A DNA stretch of 64,000 nt. Source: Beroe forskalii. Lineage: Eukaryota; Ctenophora; Nuda; Beroida; Beroidae. Below are positions 10,361 through 22,854 of the stretch, in pieces (position 1 is the first letter of the stretch; every line of letters begins with the position of its first letter). The notes below the pieces were generated by a model that saw nothing but the letters and a program-made list of their open reading frames with translations, did no database searches and had not been told where the DNA came from. The stretch lies in NCBI GenBank assembly GCA_011033025.1, contig WFMF01000017.1:868001-932000 (forward strand), given 5' to 3'. The translations under genes were made by a program, and so were the position numbers.

Positions 10361-12245
10361 TAATTTTCATGTCAATTTCTATCTAGTTTACTGTAACTCT
10401 GTAAGTATTCAATGCCAAGTATTTTACTACAATTTAATCTAGATTTTGTTGTCTTTATTAATGTTCAAACTATCTAAATATTGTCTGCTTTATACTAAAC
10501 ATTATATTTCAATTTAATTCATAGTAAGTTTTCTCTAACAATTTTTAGTTTTGGTGCCACTTAATAAAAATAATAATATTCATGGCAATTGCCCAATTCT
10601 GATGTCTAATATAAACAGGTATTTTTAATCTATTTTATGGTAAGTTTTCACTGAAAATTTTAAAAAGACTTTGGTGCTGCTTATGATGCATGTCTGATTG
10701 AAGCAAACATTGCCTAATTTTCATGCCCAATTAAGCAATATGACCTGATATTTTCTGTCAAGTTCAATCTAGTCCATTTTAAGTTTTCACTAACAAGTTT
10801 TACAGATAATTTCATCTAGTTCTTAGAGGCAAAGTAGCAAAATATTACCCACTTTATACTCCCCAATATGAACATGTATTTATGCTCTTTTCAATCTAGT
10901 ATATTATTAGTATACAATAGTATATTGTAAGTTTTTACTGAAAGTTGTTGGTGCCACTTGATATGTACTTTTGAGGCAGAATTTTCATGCCTGATTTGAA
11001 CAGTTATTTTAGGTCAATTATAGGTACTTAAGTTTATTGTAAGTATCCCTTGACAAGTTTTACAGACAATTTCTTCCAGTTTTTTCTGTCAATTCAATTT
11101 AATTCAAAATATTGGTCTCTATTATGATTTACCCACCAAATGGACATGTGTTTACTTGATTTTCAATTTTGTTTATTGTATATTTTTTCACTGATCATAT
11201 AAAATAGAGAAAATATATGCATTGTCATTGTACTGTAAACTTTTTATTCAAATTCAAATTCAAAATTTAATCCTATTTTTGTTGTCTATTTGCTTATTTG
11301 AAGCAAAATAGTTTCCACTTATGACCCCCCCCCCTTAATATGAGATCATGCATTCATGATTTTAATCTTTTTTTGTAAGTTTTCACTGACAGTTTCAGCA
11401 CAATTTCAGTACCAATTGATGTGTCTATTTTAGGCAAAACAATGCCCAAATTTCATGCCCATTATGAAAATGTATTCATGTCATTTTCAATCTAATAATT
11501 TTGGAATATTTCATCAAGTTTTTGTTGTCCACTTATGTCTATTAGGGAAGACAAATTGACCACTTTTTACTCCACAATATGAACATCTATCTATGCTATT
11601 TACATTTTTTCTTATAGCACAGTATTAGTTTTCATTGAAAATTTCACCTAGATTTTGGTGCAGATTGATATCAGGCAAAACTTTGCTCTGGCAACCCTTT
11701 TGTCAGGCAAAAAAAACTTAACTGAGTAACTGGTATGAACAGGTATTTATATCAATTTCAATCTAGGATTTTTGTAAGATTTCACTGACAAGTTTCACAG
11801 AAGATTTCATCTCTAGTCTTTGTTTTTATTTGGGAAAAATAGCAAAATATTGTCCTCTTTATTCTTCCACTCTATGAACAGGTATCTATTTATTTTCAAT
11901 TTAGTTTATAATTGTAAGTTTTCACTGAAAACTGAACCAAAATTTTGTACCACTTGATGTGATTATTTGAGGCACCAATTGCCTAATTTTCATTCACAAT
12001 ATGAACAGCCATCTGATGGGAATTTCAATCTAGTTTATTGTAAGTTTAAAAAGCAACTTTTTTCAGAGAATATAGTCTAGTTTTCGTCTATCTGAGGCTA
12101 GATATTGTCCACTTTATTTTCCGCTATATGAAAATTTCATTTTCAATCTAGTTGCTTAGTTGATTGTAAATTGTTACTGTTTTTGTTATTTATGTCATCA
12201 ATCTAGTTTTAGCTGGAATTTTCATATAGTGTTGTGTGTTCTTAA

Positions 12246-12335
12246 TTTTACACTTTTACACTTTTACACTTTTACACTTTTACACTTTTACACACGTTTC
12301 TTTACACACTTACACATTTTTTTTTTTTTTTTTAA
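12246..12335. repeat. ACACTTTT microsatellite and poly-T
   Basis: Several tandem copies of the 8-mer ACACTTTT are followed by ACACACGTTTC and a T-rich run. Confidence 0.85.
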
Positions 12336-12418
12336 ACCTCAGTGTCCCAAAATCACTATCAGAACTTAGAAGCCCACTCTGCCCGCGAGAAAACAGGACC
12401 CCGCCGATAAGCTCTTAC

Positions 12419-12599
12419 CAAACAGAGGTTCTGTTTCTATGAGCAGCCGTGGATGTGGCCAGAAGCCCCCATCCCAGATCTGGTGATTTTTAATAGGACA
12501 GAAAGTATTCCACGCTACCAGCAATGACTCATGGCCCGGGCTCATTAGGCCAACCTGTTTGTAATAACGAGTCAGGTCAGGGGTCATTACTGGTACTGT
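12419..12599 (-). CDS. Putative orphan exon, unrecognised protein
   Basis: One open frame on the minus strand is bounded by AAAG at its 5' side and a consensus donor G|GTAAGAG at 12418. It encodes PDLTRYYKQVGLMSPGHE, then LLVAWNTFCPIKN and DGGFWPHPRLLIETEPLFG. Composition (W, P, C, H spread evenly) and the donor look like a genuine conserved exon. I do not recognise the domain, and no partner exons are visible. It lies next to an LINE relic within a directly duplicated flank, so it may have been carried in or left as a fragment. Confidence 0.4.
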
Positions 12600-12984
12600 C
12601 TTTACAGAAGTGGATGACCGGTCACCTGCGTGGGGATACTCTCATGGAATTAAAGGTGATTAAAGACATCTGAGGAAAGGGTAAGATGTAAAGGTTATTG
12701 CTAGTCAGGATTGTAAATAATAATGTACATAAACGGAAAATATATTGAAAAAAAATGAATGAAATGGTAGAATTAAAAATAAACACAAGGAAATTTATTA
12801 GGCGTAATTTCCCAAACACTAGGGATTGCGTGGTGAGTGCTTGAGCCTCTACCAAAAGTGGTGAAACCCATGGGAGATAAGAGGTATTCTAATTCATGAA
12901 AAGAACTGAAATAGAGAGAAGCCACCCAGAATTGGATGTGGGAAGTAAGGGTTAGATAAGAGAAAAGAGCAGCGACTAGGTTCC

Positions 12985-14560
12985 AGAGTGCTAGAACATT
13001 GTGCCACGCAGTGCACTTTTAATGTTCTGCTTTTCTCCAGTTAGAGCCAACTGTACAAGCCTCACAAAACCTTGGAACTGTTTGCTGATATACCATTTCG
13101 CAGCTAGATTTAGGTAATTTACAATATCGGTGCTGTCATTCAATAAAATAAAATGCACTACAGTAGGTTATTGTCAAACTTCCGCAAAATGAAAGTCTTA
13201 AGCTGCTTTAAGAAAGAAATGGTGTGAGGACAGAAAGAAATGGTGTGAGGACAGTGGATAAAAATGTGCGGAAGAGTTTCAATAGCGAGATTACACTTCA
13301 GACAGTTTGAGCTATCAGTAACAATATTCATTTTAAATCTACTATACCTACAAGTTGAGATTCTCAACAGAAGTTTGTACTGAAACTGGATGAGCTTGTA
13401 ATTGTTGGTTAATGTATACAGATTATTAAAAACTGACACCCAGTTTGTAGAACTCGTATTGAGATCTCTACACCATTCCTGGAGGGGCGCCAGGGTCTCA
13501 GGGTCAATGTAAGACATCATTAATCTTCTCAGCTCCCTTGCTTTGATTGGTGAACCTGAGTTTTCTGCTAATATAGTGGAAATATTGACCCGTTCATCGA
13601 TCAAGCAATATTGGTTACCGACGCCTATGCCCCTCACAATAGTGTTTGATTGCAATACGAATCATGGAAAATTCAGTTTCCGACATTTCCGCGAAATCAA
13701 TGTCCCATCTTTTCTCAGAATTGTTATGGGACAGTAAGGAATTAGAATCACTGGAGAGGAAATGCGAAATATATAAAATACCTTTGCTAATGAGGCTGTC
13801 CTCCCAGAGTTTCCTACCCCATAACCCTGTTATGTCTGTACTGCCCCACACACACCTATCAACAAAACCAGCATACCTCGTTGCTGCCCTATTCTTCCAT
13901 TCCATGTAGCAGTCTAGTTTCAGTCTTGAAGGTAATCACATCCTTCTGTGCCACCCTTTTCTATGGAGATAAGAGTATTAGTAGGGTATTTAAGCTATGA
14001 AGAATATCTTTCCAAGAGTGATGATAGTTGGCATCGAAGATCTTACGGTTTTTTTTTAATTTGAGAACAATTATGAAATCTGTAGGATAGAAATATCTTA
14101 ACTTCTTCCAATGGACTCGTAACTATATCCCGTTTAATTTTGTCTCTCTTACAGCCCCAGAGGAAGTGGAAAACAAGAGTGTTGAGACGCTGAATAACCA
14201 GATTGCTAGGTTTCAGCAGCGGTATAGCTATATACGTAAATTGGGAAAGAATTAATGTCTTAATAATATTTACTTTCCCGACAATGTTAGGTCTGCTTGC
14301 TCCAAATATCGGTGATATTCTTTGCCTTTTCCAGCTTAGACTCATAGTTAAGGCGGTGACTTATGTCAGTCAAAGACATGTTGTTATTATGTTCCACCTA
14401 TGGCAGTGAAGGAATGCTTAACAAAAATCAGAGCCATACTTATTAGTAATACAGTCAATGAACTTGGTTATGTCCAGTAAATAGCAGTTCACCAATGTCT
14501 TAGTTTCGTTCAATATGAACCCCGAGTGCACCCCGAACTCCCGTAAGTTTTTAAAATAGT
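12985..14560 (-). pseudogene. L1/Tx1-like LINE, 3' part of ORF2, decayed
   Basis: In minus-strand order: FGVHSGFILNETKT (end of the RT palm), then NIVGKVNIIKTLILSQFTY, NTLVFHFLWGCKRDKIKRD, MEWKNRAATRYAG, then NNYKLIQFQYKLLLRISTCR, CLKCNLAIETLPHIFIHC and finally AAKWYISKQFQGF near 13070. This is the C-terminal half of L1/Tx1-type ORF2, with its Cys-His segment. At least three frames are used, and a 17-bp tandem duplication sits near 13230, so it is dead. Confidence 0.8.
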
Positions 14561-14565
14561 CTTTT

Positions 14566-14745
14566 TCACTGAATATAGTTAAGTTTTCGTCTATCTGAGG
14601 CTAGATATTGAGGAAATTTTCAGCTATATGGAATTTTATTTTCAATCTAGCCTTAAAGTTGATTGTAAATTGTTACTTTTTTGCCATTTAAAATCAAATA
14701 GTTTTAGCTGGAATTTTCATATAGTGTTTTGTTGCAATTTTAAAG
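14566..14745. repeat. Direct duplicate of 12057-12245
   Basis: AATATAGT, GTTTTCGTCTATCTGAGGCT, TTTTATTTTCAATCTAG and TAGCTGGAATTTTCATATAG occur in the same order at 12057-12245 and here, with small indels. The two copies flank about 2.3 kb holding the orphan exon and the LINE relic. Confidence 0.8.
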
Positions 14746-15528
14746 ATTTAAATAAACACAAAATAACACCATTCACTTTACACATTTTTTAAACACTTAC
14801 ACTGAGGCGCTGACAAAATACACACTCACACACACACATGTCCTGACGAACTTACAAAGTTACAAGCTTTTTGCACACTATTTATTACACATATCCTGAC
14901 ACATATCCTGACACTCTGACAGGATAAACCCCAACCAATAGAAAATTCCAAGTCGAGGAAGTTATGAAAAACTTAGGGTCAGGGTTTGAGTTTGGGTTCT
15001 GGGTTAGGGTGTTTGTAAGTGTGCATACTGCATAATAGACATATCAATTGGTGTCAAGTGATATGTCCATTTAAATGGACATTATCAGTTGAGACCAAAA
15101 AGGGAAAAATTCCGATGAAGTTAAGGAAAAATTTTTCTACTTGTTCCCCTAATTAAATTCTTCATGTAGACATGGGTGCATTGGGCCCATACATTGCAGA
15201 CGACTCATTTCAAAGAAAGAAGATACTTTTCATCCAGGATTTCACGCAGGATATATCAGAGCTATGGACTGATGATATTACTTCCTATATCTTGTTATAC
15301 CGCGAGTGTTCTACTTTGATATTAATCTATTCCAATGTTTTCGTGGCACAGCTGTGCAATTTAATTTAAGTTGATGTGCCACTATAATTTAAGACGTTAA
15401 ATTATCATATTATAATTATTTCCAACTGGTACGTGATCATGAGGTTTTGATAAAAATGATGCATTCACACTATCGGCCATTTTCAGGTGACTTGACTAAT
15501 TGCAATACTCCTTGATCTGGAATCCTTG
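14746..15528. other. Unassigned AT-rich stretch
   Basis: No supported gene. Short CACAC-rich runs occur near 14820. Confidence 0.5.
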
Positions 15529-15586
15529 ATGGAATTCATCCTCGCTTCTCTTCTGTCAATTCTCCTCTGTGGACGTTTTGTAAATG
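15529..15586 (+). CDS. Possible signal-peptide exon of a small secreted protein
   Basis: ATG at 15529 opens MEFILASLLSILLCGRFVN, a typical short hydrophobic secretion signal, and ends one base into the next codon at G|GTACGT, a good donor. Candidate second exons follow AG acceptors at 16249 (stops after DEL) and 17140 (reads DEPRTPRANCKMQVEKYKWS, then stop at about 29 codons). Phase fits both. The gene identity is unknown, and one or both downstream exons may be defunct. Confidence 0.35.
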
Positions 15587-16189
15587 GTACGTAATTTATT
15601 TTATGTTTCATAAAGGGGACACTGGTATAGTTCCTGACACGTCTTTTTAAGCAAAATTATGTTAAACCAATTTCACTCTGCAATTAGAAAAAGGAGGTGT
15701 ACCAAACTCTTCTTGTACCTGCTGCTTTTTTATTTTTCACAGATTTTTAGAGTTGAAAATAATTGGATTTAATTCTAATTTTTCAGTTCTATCTTGCTAG
15801 ATTAATTTGCAAGATACAAATTTCAACTCTAAAAGCCTCTTTTGTCGCTGGATTGTGCCGTAACTAGAATCTTGTCACCTCTATTGAGTCACAAGAAAGT
15901 AGTAACTTCTATTGAGTGACTAGTAAGTAGTCACTTCTATTGAGTCACTAGAAAGTAGTCACACACTTCCAGTGGGTGATTGCCAACATCCTATAAATTA
16001 TCAACCGCAAGGCCTTATATGAGTTCCCAACGCAATCTTAAATCCCAAAAATTATTTATCGGCAAAACAGAATTGTTTAAAAACTGAACAAAACTTTTAT
16101 ACAACTGACCATGTCATAAAGTTGAAACTTGGAATTTGAATTGACCAATCAATGATACAGATAGCTAAATGAACATATCTATTCCCCAA

Positions 16190-17300
16190 ACTACATACTT
16201 TATCTCCCCTTATTTACTTATCTAGTTTTATTCTATGTCATTGCAGACGAGCTCTGAACTTCAGGAGTGCAAGTTGGGCAACCTTTTCTTTCGTTACGCT
16301 GGAGAAGAGAAATACCTAGACCTGCAGAATGCAGATCTTACCTTGCAAGTGCTTGGGACCTCACCAAACCTCGCTCCCTGAATTCGTGATTTCATGAATG
16401 CCTTCATTTCAAATGTGAGTTGAATTTTCAGGTTTCGTGTGACAAAATCTTCATTTTGAACGCCTCCATGAATTCAAATGATATTACAAATGCTTGTATT
16501 GGCTGTGTACATTCTACAAGGCGTCCCAAAACTAATGGAATCACATTTGAATTAACCAAAATTTCGAAATTGTAACAAAAAACCAGCTTGATTCATTTGT
16601 AAGATTTAAGATTCTTAGCAGGTACTTGTGTTTCTCAGGTAAATGAGGGCTGAGGTTTCCTTGTTACTTATCACTTATCAGGATAGAACGGTTTTCCCGC
16701 TTAATTAAAGTCAAATTGAAGTTTCATACAAAATATCATATCCCTGGGGTCTGATTTTAGCTGTCCTGCCTACTGTCCCGTAATGAATGTGACCGTGGGT
16801 TCCTCTCTCGGGGATATCATAAAAATTTTCAAACTAAATTCTCAGAAGAACTGAGCATCTAAAGATAATGTCAGATATGAAGTGATAAAGCTCAAAGTTG
16901 TTTTGGCTGACTTTTCCGCCAATTCACTTGAAATCACGGCGAATTCAGGTGAACAAAAATCAAGGTTGTCACATTTACGGGCACTTAAGGTGAAATTCGA
17001 CTCATCACCTTAATTCATTATACCTTAACTTTCATGTAATAAGGTTGTTTAAATAAATGTTCAACACGTTTGTGTCTATTCCCCAATCCCCATATCATAT
17101 CTCCCCTCAAATATAATTTGATAAAAAATTGTAATTGCAGACGAGCCCCGAACTCCGCGTGCAAATTGCAAGATGCAAGTGGAGAAGTACAAGTGGAGCA
17201 TCCTTTTCTTTTCTTGGATTCGGTAGAGAAGGGAAATAGAGAAGTGATCCATCGATCTGACCCCACCAAACCTCACTTCCCGAATTAATGATACCATGAC
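16190..17300 (+). repeat. Tandemly duplicated exon-like unit, about 0.9 kb apart
   Basis: CTATTCCCCAA, ATCTCCCCT, ATTGCAGACGAGC, ATCCTTTTCTTT or ACCTTTTCTTT, and ACCAAACCTC recur in order at 16192-16400 and 17078-17300. Each copy has the same polypyrimidine-AG border. The first copy has an early in-frame stop. Confidence 0.6.
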
Positions 17301-17309
17301 ACGTGAGTT

Positions 17310-18079
17310 GAATTTTCAAGTTTCGATTGTGACAATATTCTACATTTCGAATGTTTGTATTGCTTGTATTGACTATCGACTGAAATTATTTATTGAAAAC
17401 AAATTGAGAAAATGATAACTTTACAAGGTAACCCAAGACACGTGTCCAAATTTAAGCAGTCAAAATTTTATTTTGCAAAGTGAAATAGCTCAATCTTGAT
17501 TCGATAGAATCAGCAATGCCATTTTTTCAAATGTGTAAGGCCTGCTCCTAACTCCCAAGAAATGAACCTAACTGAAACAATTTAGAAGTAATAATATAAT
17601 TTTATTTTTGGAACGTAAATCGGAATATTTAACATCTCAAAACACAAAATCATTCTGTGTATTTGCTGTTTCATAAAAATGAGGCTATTTAAAATGTGTT
17701 CATGAGTCTTGGGACACCCTGTATAATAGGCGTATGCCATTCATGGATATTTTGAGAAATCCGTAAAATTAAAATTCTAATTAAATCATCATAATAATTT
17801 ATTTACTGAACTGCTCTGTTGAGGTACAGCTTTTGAATAATATTGATAAAAGTTACTTTCAGATGATTATGTTGATGTTGTCGACAGAAGAGTCCTTTCG
17901 AGTCTGACAGACGACACAGACGGCAGATTCAGATTGTGACTCTTTAATTGCTTTCGGTCAGTAAGAATTTCGACCAAAAGTGAACCAAATCGTGCTCATA
18001 AATCTGCGTTATTATATTTTATTACTTATTCTTCTTACAAATCATGAAATAAGAAAGTTCCTCGCAGACTGACTATTGA
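17310..18079. other. Unassigned AT-rich stretch
   Basis: No ORF or repeat that I can support lies between the exon-like duplicates and the satellite. Confidence 0.5.
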
Positions 18080-20345
18080 GGATAACTCATGATAACTAGA
18101 AATTAGAAAATGTTATCTATGCCATGGTTCTCAAAATTATATCTCGAAAATAAGCACGTAGACCCTCAATTTTCTGATGGTTACTGAAAGATAATGAACA
18201 ACCCTGCAAAATTACAGAAATTTCAATGGTGGGAACATGCCAAAATTCGACTTTTGGTCATTTTTGAGCCATTTTCGTCATTATTTCCTTGCGTTTGACA
18301 TTATATCTCGAAAATCAGAACATAGACCCTCAATTTTCTTTATGGTTTCTGAAATATAATGATGAAATGAACATCCCTGCATAATTTCCGAAAATTTCAA
18401 TGGTGGGAACATGCCAAAATTCGACTTTTGGTCATTTTTGGGCCATTTTCGTCAGTATTTCCTTGCGTTTGACCTTATATCCCGAAAATTAGCACATATA
18501 CCTCACATTTTCTTGATGGTTTCTGAAAGATAATGATCAAATAAGCATCCCTGCAAAATTTCAAAAATTTCAATGGGGGAACATGTCCAAAATCGACCGT
18601 TTGTCATTTTTGAACCATTTTCGTTGGTATTTCCTCGCGTGTGACCCTATATATCGAAGAATAGCACGTAGACCCTCACTTTTCTTGATGGTTATTATGA
18701 TGGTTACTGAAAGATAACGAACATCCCTGCAAAATTTCAGAAATTTCAATGGTGGGTACATGCCCAAATTCGACTTTTGGTCATTTTCGAGCCATTTTCT
18801 TCAGTAATTCCTTGCGTTTGACATTATATCTCGAAAATCAGAACATAGACCCTCAATTTTCTTTATGGTTTCTGAAAGATAATGATAAGATGAACATCCC
18901 TACAAATTTTCAGAAAATTTCAAAGGTGAGAACATGCCCAAAAATCGACTTTTTGTCATTTTGAACCACTTTCGTCGGTATTTCTTTGCGTTTGGCATTA
19001 TATCTCGAAAATTAGCACATCAACCTCCCAAATGAACATCCCTGCAAAGTTCAGAAAATTTCAATGGTGGGAACATGCCCAAAATCGACTTTTGTCATTT
19101 TTGAACCATTTTCGTTGGTATTTCCTTGCGTGTGACCTTATTTCTCGATAAAAAGCACATGGATCCTCAATTTTCTTGACGGTTTCTGAAAGATAATGAT
19201 AAGATAAACATCCCTACAAATTTTCAGAAAATTTAACGGTGCGAACATGCCCAAGAATCGATTTTTTGTCATTTTGCACCACTTTCGTCGGTATTTCCTT
19301 GCGTTTGGCATTATATCTCAAAAATTAGCACATAAAGCTTCCATTTTCTTGATGGTTTCTGAAGGATAATGATCAAATAAGCATCCCTGCAAAATTTCAG
19401 AAATTTCAATGGTGGGTACATGCCCAAATTCGACTTTTGGTCATTTTCGAGCCATTTTCGTCAGTAATTCTTTGCGTTTGACATTATATCTCGAAAATGA
19501 GAACATAGACCCTCAATTTTCTTTATGGTTTCTGAAAGATAATGATAAGATGAACATCCCTACAAATTTTCAGAAAATTTCAAAGGTGAGAACATGCCCA
19601 AAAATCGACTTTTTGTCATTTTGAACCACTTTCGTCGGTATTTCCTTGCGTTTGGCATTATATCTCGAAAATTAGCACATAAACCTCCCAAATAAGCATC
19701 CCTGCAAATTTCAGAAAATTTCAATGGTGGGAACATGCCCAAAATCGACTTTTTGTCATTTTTGAACCATTTTCGTTGGTATTTCCTTGCGTGTGACCTT
19801 ATTTCTCGATAAAAGCACATGGATCCTCAATTTTCTTGATGGTCTTTGAAAGATAATGATAAGATGAACATCCCTACAAATTTTCAGAAAATTTAACGGT
19901 GCGAACATGCCCAAGAATCGATTTTTTGTCATTTTGAACCACTTTCGTCGGTATTTCCTTGCGTTTGGCATTATATCTCAAAAATTAGCACATAAACCTC
20001 CCATTTTCTTGGTAGTTTCTGAAGGATAATGATCAAATAAGAATCCCTGCAAAATTTCAGAAAATTTCAATGGTGGGAACATGCCCAAAATCGACTTTTG
20101 TCATTTTTGAACCACTTTCGTTGGCATTTCCTTGCGTGTGACCTTATATCTCGAAAAAAGCACATAGATCCTCAATTTTCTTGGTGGTTTCTGAAAGAAA
20201 ATGATAAAATGAACGTCCCTGCAAAATTTCAGAAAATTTCAATGGTGGGAACATGTCCAAAATCGACTTTTGTCATTTTTGAACAATTTCCGTCAGTATT
20301 CCCTTGCGTTTGACTTTATATCTCGAAAATTAGTAAAGCACAGAA
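18080..20345 (+). repeat. 174-bp satellite, block 1 (forward, about 13 units)
   Basis: Each unit contains TTTCAATGGTGGGAACATG, AAAATCGACTTTTTGTCATT, TTGAACCATTTTCGTCGGTA, TTTCCTTGCGTTTGACCTTA, TATCTCGAAAATTAGCACAT and TTTCTGAAAGATAATGATGA. Several units have short deletions. A higher-order period of about 660 bp is visible: the segment at 18749 recurs almost exactly at 19409. Confidence 0.95.
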
Positions 20346-20449
20346 TAGTTTAGCAATCAAGATTTTAAGATTTGACTGTCAATTGACATAATTCATAGAA
20401 CACTGATCCGTGTGTAACAAGCAGCAGAGCATCTTTCGACTCCCGGGAA
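20346..20449. other. Junction between opposite-facing satellite blocks
   Basis: About 100 bp of unrelated sequence separates the forward block from the inverted block. It holds no hairpin or terminal repeat I can see. Confidence 0.7.
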
Positions 20450-22350
20450 TTTGCCCCACTGGTCACAGAAAACCAAAAAAGACAAAAGGTCGATTTTGAG
20501 CATGTTCCCACCAACAGATTTCCCTAAAATTTTGCAGGATGTTCATTACATCCTTATCTTTCAGAAACCATAAAGAAAATTGGGGGTCTATGTGCTAATT
20601 TTCGAGATATAAGGTCAAACGCAAGGAAATACCGACGAAAATGGTTCAAAAATGACAAAAAGTCGATTTTGAGCATGTTCCCACCAACAGATTTCCCTAA
20701 AATTTTGCAGGGATGTTCATTTCATCATTATCTTTCAGAAACCATAAAGAAAATTAACTAAAGATATAAGGTCAAACGCAAGCCGACGAAAATGGTTCAA
20801 AAATGACAAAAGTCGATTTTGAGGGTGTTCCCACCAACAGATTTTCCTAAAATTTTGCAGGGATGTTCATTTCATCATTATCTTCAGAAACCATAAAGAA
20901 AATTGGGTGTCTATGTGCTAATTTTCGAGATATAAGGTCAAACGCAAGGAAATACCGACGAAAATGGTTCAAAATGACAAAAAAGTCGATTTTGAGCATG
21001 TTCCCACCAACAGATTTTCCTAAAATTTTGCAGGGATGTTCATTTCATCATTATCTTTCACAAACCATAAACAAAAATTGGGGGTCCATGTGCTAATTTT
21101 CGAGATATAAGGTCAAACGCAAGGAAATACCGACGAAAATGGTTCAAAAATGACAAAAAGTCGATTTTGAGGGTGTTCCCACCAACAGATTTTCCTAAAA
21201 TTTTGCAGGGATGTTCATTTCATCATTATCTTTCAGAAACCATAAAGAAAATTGGGTGTCTATGTGCTAATTTTCGAGATATAAGGTCAAACGCAAGGAA
21301 ATACCGACGAAAATGGTTCAAAAATGACAAAAAGTCGATTTTGAGCATGTTCCCACCAACAGATTTTCCTCAAATTTTGCAGGGATGTTCATTTCATCAT
21401 TATCTTCACAAACCATAAAACAAAATTGGGGGTCTATGTGCTAATTTTTCGAGATATAAGGTCAAACGCAAGGAAATACCGACGAAAATGGTTCAAAATG
21501 ACAAAAAGTCGATTTTGAGCATGTTCCCACCAACAGATTTCCCTAAAATTTTGCAGGGATGTTCATTTCATCATTATCTTTCAGAAACCATAAAGAAAAT
21601 TGGGGGTCTATGTGCTAATTTTCGAGATATAAGGTCAAACGCAAGGAAATTCCGACGAAAATGGTTCAAAAATGACAAAAAGTCGATTTTGAGGGTGTTT
21701 CCACCAACAGATTTTCCTGAAATTTTGCAGGGATGTTCATTTCATCATTGTCTTTCAGAAAGCATAAAGAAAATTGGGGGACTATGTGCTAATTTTCGAG
21801 ATATAAGGTCAAACGCAAGGAAATACCGACGAAAATGGTTCAAAAATGAAAAAAAGTCGATTTTGAGCATATTGCCACCAACAGATTTGTCTGAAATTTT
21901 GCAGGGATGTTCATTTCATCATTGTCTTTCAGGAACCATAAAGAAAATTGGGGGTCTATGTGCTAATTTTCGAGATATGAGGCCAAATGCAAGGAAATAC
22001 CGACGAAAATGGTTCAAAAATGGCAAAAAGTTGATTGTGAGGGTGTTCTCACCAACAGGTTTGCATGAAATTTCGCAGGGATGTTCATTTCATCATTGTC
22101 TTTCAGAAATAATAAAAAAATTGGGGTCTATGTGCTAATCTTCGAGATAAAAGGTCAAACGCAAGGAAATACCGACGAATATGGTTCAAAAATGGCAAAA
22201 AGTCGATTTTGGGCATGTTCCCACCAACAGATTTGCCTGAAATCTTGCAGGGATGTTCACTTCATCAATGACTTTCAGAAACCATAAAGAAAATTGGGGG
22301 TCTATGTGCTAATTTTCGAGATATAAGGTCAAACACAAGGAAATATACTT
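20450..22350 (-). repeat. 174-bp satellite, block 2 (inverted, about 11 units)
   Basis: Same unit as the preceding block but reverse-complemented (for example CAAACGCAAGGAAATACCGA). Units here are longer and more uniform. Because 174 is a multiple of three, one frame stays open for several units; the longest frame is 21488-22138, with repeats such as GCSFHHYLSETIKKIGGLCA. Confidence 0.95.
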
Positions 22351-22854
22351 CGATCGATATCACCCAAGGGATACTGAGAAACTCAGGCGAAAAGCTACCA
22401 TGAGACGGCTGAAGTTTATCCCATAAAAGTTAAAGCTAGGCACACGAGCATACGTTTCCCATCACGGTCATGTCACACACATTACTAAACCAATTAGAGA
22501 AAGATTATCACTCAATATCACTGTATCACTCAATATCTTGAGGATAAACTATCAAGCTAACAGGATAATGTAATATTCTTTAGGGTAATAAGGAAACACA
22601 GCTAGACAACCTCATTACCGAAAGTTTGACAACCCTCGAAAATAGTTATATACAAGGTGCTACAGACAAACATACATATTCACAATATAAATTATTACCA
22701 ATCAATATACACTGAATTTTATAACTCTTAATGCAGTTGAAGTACGATATTTGAGCATTTGTGCTATTTTTCGGCTTAAAAGAAGAAAAGAGTAAGTTCA
22801 AGCATAAGGAAATATCCACAAAAATAGCTTGTATCTTGCATTTAACCTTATATC
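22351..22854. other. Spacer inside the satellite region
   Basis: Single-copy AT-rich sequence between the inverted and second forward block. No gene seen. Confidence 0.6.

Larger units (their letters stand above)
8975..12245. repeat. Highly diverged dimeric tandem repeat (interrupted 9264-10360)
   Basis: Two alternating monomers of roughly 110-150 bp recur with heavy divergence. Landmarks are TTTCAATCTAGTTTATTGTA, AGTTTTCACTGA, then either ACAAGTTTTACAGA with ATTTCATCTAGTTTT, or AATTTCACCTAGATTTTGG with TGCCACTTGATGTG. Each is followed by TATTTGAGGCA and TATGAACA. At least ten AAGTTTTCACTGA-type sites are visible. No unit is intact, so the array is old. Confidence 0.7.

Noticed and set aside
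14980-15015. Telomere-like GGGTTAGGG stretch
   Set aside because: Only a few loose GGGTTNGG words without a regular period.
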